Positions 6,667 to 9,959 of a DNA stretch of 9,959 bases are shown in pieces. This DNA is from Rhodothermaceae bacterium (GTDB lineage: Bacteria; Bacteroidota; Rhodothermia; Rhodothermales; Rubricoccaceae). The notes under the pieces were generated by a model. The model had not been told where the DNA came from, made no database searches, and saw only the letters and a list, made by a program, of their open reading frames with translations. The stretch's first letter is position 1; every line of letters begins with the position of its first letter. Both the position numbers and the translations under genes were made by a program. The stretch spans positions 1 to 9,959 of the forward strand of contig JABDIZ010000394.1 of the NCBI GenBank assembly GCA_013003465.1. The letters are read 5' to 3'.

Positions 6667-7659
6667 ATGCTGAACTACATCTGGGCCGGGCTGATCGTCT
6701 TCAGCCTCGTCTTCGCCCTCGTCGCCGATGTCGGCGATCTCGCCCGCGACACCTACCGCAACGGCGAGCCGTTGCCCGTCGCGCTGGATTTACCCGATGG
6801 CTACGACGCCGAGGCGCGGCGCCAGCCCGTCACCGTGCGCCTCGACCCAACCGCGTACGCGCAGTTTTATAACACTGATGTGCGCCCCGACTCCGCCTAC
6901 GCCGCCACGCTCATCCGCACGCAGGAAGGCGAGCAGATCCGCTTCGACGCCGACGCGAGTCTGCCCGAGCCCCTCGCCACCATCCGCGACGTGACCAATC
7001 CCCGGGAGGAGCAACTCCAGGGTGAAGTGATCGACCTCGCGGATAACGGTGCGGCACTGCTTGCCTTCGAGCCGGTCCGTTTTGTCAAGATGAACGCGAT
7101 CTCGGCAGCGGCGCTGGATTTTGCGGAAGTCGCTGCCGAGATCGCTCTCGGGCTCATCGGCGTGCTGGCGCTCTTTCTCGGGCTGCTCAAGATTGCCGAG
7201 GAGGCCGGGATCGTTTATGCCCTCGTCAAAGTCTTCCGGCCCATCCTCAAGCCGCTCTTTCCCGAGGTACCGGACGACCACCCCGCGCTCGGCATGATCG
7301 CCCTCAACATGGCCGCTAACGTGTTCGGCCTCGGCAATGCTGCCACGCCGTTCGGCATCAAAGCGATGGAGGAATTGCAGACGCTCAACACGACCGAGGA
7401 CACGGCCACCAATCCGATGGTGATGCTCCTCGCCATGAACACCGCGAGCGTGCAGCTCGTCCCGCCGGTGCTGCTGCTCGCACTAATGGGGCTCCAGATC
7501 AACCAGCTCATCTTCGCCATCTGGATCACGACGGGCCTCTCGCTCCTGATCGCCATCGTGGCCGCAAAAACCTTCGGGCGGATGCGCGTCTACCGCCGCT
7601 CCGACCCCAACCGTCCGCCAGATGCAGATGCCCCCGACGCTCTCTCTCCCACTGCCTAG
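6667..7659 (+). CDS. spmA: SpmA-like gate-domain membrane protein with a large inserted domain
   Basis: A 330-residue inner-membrane protein of the spore maturation protein A / nucleoside-recognition (gate) family. The N-terminal MLNYIWAGLIVFSLVFAL helix is typical. The conserved core runs from about 145: ALGLIGVLALFLGLLKIAEEAG, then LFPEVPDDHPALG, then NMAANVFGLGNAATPFGIKAMEELQ, then MNTASVQLVPP, and a last helix near 285-300. Ordinary SpmA proteins are about 200 residues. Here roughly residues 28-145 are an extra soluble segment rich in predicted beta strands, placed between helix 1 and the core. Its sequence matches no domain that I know. SpmA is needed for spore core dehydration in Bacillus, but homologues occur widely in non-sporulating bacteria, where the role is unsettled. 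The gene is followed 12 bp later by spmB, so the two are co-transcribed and their products probably form one complex. The ATG at 6667 gives the canonical N-terminus. Confidence 0.9.
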   Translation: MLNYIWAGLIVFSLVFALVADVGDLARDTYRNGEPLPVALDLPDGYDAEARRQPVTVRLDPTAYAQFYNTDVRPDSAYAATLIRTQEGEQIRFDADASLPEPLATIRDVTNPREEQLQGEVIDLADNGAALLAFEPVRFVKMNAISAAALDFAEVAAEIALGLIGVLALFLGLLKIAEEAGIVYALVKVFRPILKPLFPEVPDDHPALGMIALNMAANVFGLGNAATPFGIKAMEELQTLNTTEDTATNPMVMLLAMNTASVQLVPPVLLLALMGLQINQLIFAIWITTGLSLLIAIVAAKTFGRMRVYRRSDPNRPPDADAPDALSPTA

Positions 7660-7671
7660 CCCCTGCTCGTC

Positions 7672-8214
7672 ATGGAACTCGTCCGCGACGTCATCGGCGT
7701 CCTCTCCTTCTTCGTCATCCCAGCCATCGTAGTCGGCTTCCCGCTCTACGGGCTCTACAAGCGTGTTCCCGTCTACGAATCGTTTGTGGAGGGTGCGAAG
7801 GACGGCTTCACGGTCGCCGTGCGCATCATTCCCTACCTCGTCGCCATCCTGTTCGCCATCGGCATGTTCCGCGCCTCGGGCGCGATGGACTTTCTCGCCG
7901 ATGCGCTGCGCCCGGTCCTCAGCCTGATCGGCTTTCCGCCCGAGGTGCTGCCGATGGCGATCATCCGCCCGCTTACGGGCTCCGGCTCTGCCGCCATTAT
8001 CCCCGACATGATCGCGCAGTTCGGCGAGGACTCGCTCTTCGTCAAGATGGCGGCCACCATGTTCGGCTCAACGGAGACGACGTTCTACGTGATCGCCGTC
8101 TACTTCGGTGCGGTCAACATCAAGAAGACGCGCCACGCCGTCCCCGCCGGGCTCCTCGCCGACTTCGCGGCCATGCTCATCGCCGTGTGGGTCGTACGCC
8201 TACTCTTTGGTTGA
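7672..8214 (+). CDS. spmB: SpmB-like gate-domain membrane protein
   Basis: A 180-residue inner-membrane protein, normal length for SpmB. Helices lie near residues 7-28, 45-65, 75-105 and 155-178. Family signatures are clear: VPVYESFVEGAKDGF early, IIPYLVAILFAIGMFRASGA, then RPLTGSGSAAI, then the GSTETTFYVIAVYFGAVNIKKTRHA segment. It belongs to the nucleoside-recognition gate-domain family and pairs with SpmA; in many Bacteroidota the two are one fused protein, whereas here they are separate genes 12 bp apart. What the pair transports, if anything, is unknown, and the organism shows no sign of sporulation. The stop codon lies within the last codons of the convergent M14 peptidase gene, giving a 15-bp tail-to-tail overlap. 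Nothing in the sequence looks like a terminator between the two. Confidence 0.93.
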   Translation: MELVRDVIGVLSFFVIPAIVVGFPLYGLYKRVPVYESFVEGAKDGFTVAVRIIPYLVAILFAIGMFRASGAMDFLADALRPVLSLIGFPPEVLPMAIIRPLTGSGSAAIIPDMIAQFGEDSLFVKMAATMFGSTETTFYVIAVYFGAVNIKKTRHAVPAGLLADFAAMLIAVWVVRLLFG

Positions 8215-9285
8215 GACTGCTTCTAGTCCGAGTTCGATCACCCGCAGGTGGAGTCGCACGGCCGTCGTCAGATCAAGCGGATCGATGGTATACGGTTCGA
8301 TCAACTTGTCCAACTCGTCGCCGCGCTGGGCGGCGAGCGTGAGGGCGGGCAGGTCTTCTCGGAGGCGGTCGAAGAGTAGCGGCACGCCTGGCTTGTGGTT
8401 GTACTCGGCGGTGAGCACAAACAGCGGCAGTTCCGTGACGAGGCTGAGCGGCGTCTGCCCGGTGCGCGGATCACGGCCCGAGAGAACGGCCAGTTCCATC
8501 GAGGAGAGGAAAAACTGCTCGCCGGTCTCGGGATCCCCCTGGCGCCGGAAGTAGGCGCGCATGGCCGTGCCCTTGGGCGTCGTCCAGAAGCCGGGGCCGA
8601 GGTAGCGGAAGCCTTTGTCGCCGCTGCGGTCCTGATCGTGAAGACGAAGGCCGACTGCCTGCGTCGCCTCCGCGTAGCCCGACTGGAGGGCCTCGGTGCG
8701 GTCGGCCCAGCGCTCTTCGATGAGGAGCAGCGCGCCCTCTGCGAAGCCCATTCCGTGCAGGCTCATGTGCAATGCGATGGGCTGGTAATCGAACAGGAAG
8801 CGGCTGACGGCGCGGTTCTCAGGCCGCATCACCGGATAGCCGAACTCCACGTCGCGGCCCGGCGGCTCGCGAAGACGGTGAATGAGGTAGGCCCCGAGGT
8901 TGGGCCAGCGTTTGATCCACGCCTGGTTCTTCGCCTCCGCATCCGGGTTGACGTGAGGGACGATTTTGAACGTGAACTGCTCGAACAGCGCATGCAGGCC
9001 TTCCCCCTCCGCCAGCCAGTCACGTGCAGCGAGGCCTTCGAGGACGAGCGTGCGTAGCGTCTCCGGCCCCACCGGCTCGTCGGCATGCGCTCCGGCCACG
9101 AGCGTCACCGTCTGCGGGCCATAGCCCAGCGTCACGCCTGCGATGGGTCGCCCTTCTTCGCTCGTGCCGATAACCTCAAACCGTGCGAGATCCGGGTTCG
9201 ATTCGCAGGCCGCCTGCAACTCGCCGAATACGTCGGCAGAGGCGCGAAAGCGGAGGGCGGAGAGGTTGAGATCAGTCAGGCGCAT
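8200..9285 (-). CDS. M14-family zinc carboxypeptidase-like protein
   Basis: A 361-residue protein with the M14 metallopeptidase pattern. H67 and E70 in AGAHADEPVG are the first two zinc ligands. HVNPDAE at 111-117 follows the usual course. H177 (or H173) in ALHMSLHGMG is the third zinc ligand. E294 in LTAEYNHKPG is the probable general base. A GTSEEGRPI segment at 40-48 matches the region leading into the first metal-binding strand. Relatives remove C-terminal residues or cleave amide bonds of acylated amino acids, and this sequence does not show which. There is no signal peptide, so it should act in the cytosol. A GTG at 9351 would add 22 residues but overlaps the divergent gene's start, so the ATG at 9285 is preferred; neither has a clear Shine-Dalgarno sequence. 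It overlaps spmB by 15 bp at the 3' end and shares a 59-bp promoter region with the gene at 9345. Confidence 0.85.
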   Translation of the reverse strand: MRLTDLNLSALRFRASADVFGELQAACESNPDLARFEVIGTSEEGRPIAGVTLGYGPQTVTLVAGAHADEPVGPETLRTLVLEGLAARDWLAEGEGLHALFEQFTFKIVPHVNPDAEAKNQAWIKRWPNLGAYLIHRLREPPGRDVEFGYPVMRPENRAVSRFLFDYQPIALHMSLHGMGFAEGALLLIEERWADRTEALQSGYAEATQAVGLRLHDQDRSGDKGFRYLGPGFWTTPKGTAMRAYFRRQGDPETGEQFFLSSMELAVLSGRDPRTGQTPLSLVTELPLFVLTAEYNHKPGVPLLFDRLREDLPALTLAAQRGDELDKLIEPYTIDPLDLTTAVRLHLRVIELGLEAVSTKE

Positions 9286-9344
9286 AGGCGAACAGGCGAG
9301 TCGCCGGAACGTACAACCGGTGGTGTCCTTCTGCTCCCCCTGCC
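9286..9344. promoter_or_regulatory. Short divergent promoter region with a small dyad
   Basis: The 59 bp between the two divergent start codons must hold both promoters if each gene is transcribed from here. It contains GGCGA-G-TCGCC (9295-9305), a 5-bp dyad with a one-base centre, preceded by a second AGGCGA copy at 9286-9291. These could be an operator, but no regulator is known and no -7 or -33 box is clear. Confidence 0.25.
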
Positions 9345-9872
9345 ATGACACATTCTGTCCCGCCCACTCCTGCTCGCCAGGTTGTCATCAACGGCCAACC
9401 ACTCGACGACGAACATCTCCGTGCCCTCGACGCCCTGTCCGGCACGCCCATACTAGACGGCCGCTACTGGTATGACCACGCCTGCGGCGCATGGGGCATG
9501 GAGGGCGGTCCCGTCCTTGGCTTCATCGTTCCTGGCCTCGATCTGCCCGGCCCGATGCCGCCGGACTGCTCGGGCGGCGGCACCGGCACGTGGATCAACG
9601 GACGCGAACTGCACCCCCAGGACCGGACCGCGCTGATCCAGCTCTTCGGCGCGTGCTACCCCGGCCGCTTCTGGCTCGACGCACAGGGCAACCTCGGCCC
9701 TGAGGGCGGCCCGCCCCTCGCCAACGTGCTGCTCGCGGCCCGGCAGGCGCAGGCGGGCAGCGGTGGCGGTCTCGTCTCCGACGCGGGCGGCACGGTGGGC
9801 GTGGACGGCAGCGGAGGGATCGGCTTCTTCAGCCGAAACGCCGACGGCAGCTTCACCAGTTGGACTAACTGA
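9345..9872 (+). CDS. Protein of unknown function with two ING...GRYWYD...EGGP modules
   Basis: A 175-residue protein with an internal duplication. Module 1 (about 13-61) and module 2 (about 82-129) share ING at 15-17 and 84-86, AL at 27-28 and 96-97, a Gly at 33 and 102, GRYWYD at 39-44 against GRFWLD at 107-112, and EGGP at 53-56 and 120-123. The offset stays at 67-69 residues. Residues 62-81 form a Pro/Gly-rich link, and the last 40 residues are a Gly/Ser-rich tail ending FFSRNADGSFTSWTN. Four of the cysteines seen are C47, C75 and C104 in the modules and link. There is no signal peptide or membrane segment. I recall similar YWYD/GxWG/GGP sequences in bacterial hypothetical proteins but know no assigned function. 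The ATG at 9345 is 59 bp from the divergent peptidase start. A structural or binding role suits the repeat and tail better than an enzyme. Confidence 0.8.
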   Translation: MTHSVPPTPARQVVINGQPLDDEHLRALDALSGTPILDGRYWYDHACGAWGMEGGPVLGFIVPGLDLPGPMPPDCSGGGTGTWINGRELHPQDRTALIQLFGACYPGRFWLDAQGNLGPEGGPPLANVLLAARQAQAGSGGGLVSDAGGTVGVDGSGGIGFFSRNADGSFTSWTN

Positions 9873-9887
9873 ACGGAGCGACGCGGC

Positions 9888-9904
9888 CCGCGTATCACAC
9901 GCGG
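9888..9904 (+). terminator. Short hairpin after the two-module gene
   Basis: CCGCGT and ACGCGG form a perfect 6-bp stem around the 5-nt loop ATCAC, 16 nt after the stop codon. The following sequence (ATTCGCC) is not a U-tract, so it would be a weak intrinsic terminator at best. Confidence 0.3.
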
Positions 9905-9921
9905 ATTCGCCTCCGGCCGCT

Positions 9922-9959
9922 ATGAATGCCCACGACGCACCCCCGCCCGATCCACACGA
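9922..9959 (+). CDS. Possible start of a further gene, cut by the window edge
   Basis: An ATG at 9922 opens a frame that stays free of stops for the 12 codons left (beginning MNAHDAPPPDPH). No Shine-Dalgarno sequence precedes it. Too little is visible to assign a product, and a chance frame is quite possible in this GC-rich DNA. Confidence 0.25.
   Translation, partial: MNAHDAPPPDPH

Noticed and set aside
6667..8214. Evidence that the organism forms spores, from the spmA/spmB names
   Set aside because: These gate-domain proteins are common in non-sporulating bacteria, and nothing else in the window is tied to sporulation.
9286..9351. GTG start at 9351 for the M14 peptidase
   Set aside because: It would overlap the start of the divergent gene and add 22 residues without family character; the ATG at 9285 is simpler, although the choice is not certain.

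Overview
This is GC-rich bacterial chromosomal DNA, tightly packed with genes on both strands. Weak or absent Shine-Dalgarno sequences, an epimerase sequence of the Bacteroidota type and the overall gene set suggest a marine member of the Rhodothermota/Bacteroidota (Rhodothermales, perhaps Rubricoccaceae). That placement is an inference from sequence style; there is no rRNA or other marker gene here. No tRNA, rRNA, CRISPR array, phage gene or transposase is visible.

Layout. A 78-residue cysteine-rich, probably zinc-binding protein (140-376, +) converges on a CoA-disulfide-reductase-like flavoprotein (380-1753, -). Behind the flavoprotein on the same strand lies a cation diffusion facilitator (CDF) metal exporter (1850-2842, -). 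Diverging from the CDF gene is a GTG-initiated fusion of methylmalonyl-CoA epimerase and an alpha/beta hydrolase (2917-4092, +). A 214-bp gap holds a short repeat with GTCATCC/GGATGAC ends, followed by uvrC, the nucleotide excision repair nuclease subunit (4307-6154, +). Next are a small putative exported or membrane protein (6291-6530, +) and a pair of strong hairpins. Two 'gate'-domain membrane proteins of the SpmA/SpmB type follow, 12 bp apart (6667-7659 and 7672-8214, +); the SpmA homologue carries a large extra domain. An M14-family zinc peptidase (8200-9285, -) overlaps the end of spmB tail to tail. A protein of unknown function with two copies of an ING...GRYWYD...EGGP module (9345-9872, +) diverges from it. 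A possible gene start lies at the right edge.

How the genes work together. Most are independent housekeeping or accessory functions: DNA repair, propionate/methylmalonyl-CoA metabolism, metal export and peptide processing. Only spmA-spmB is a convincing operon, and the two products probably form one membrane complex. The left third groups a Cys-rich metal-binding protein, a thiol/disulfide-type flavoenzyme and a metal exporter, which could reflect metal and thiol-redox homeostasis, but this rests only on proximity. No obvious new multi-gene system stands out. The most unusual items are the epimerase-hydrolase fusion, the enlarged SpmA and the two-module protein at the right end.
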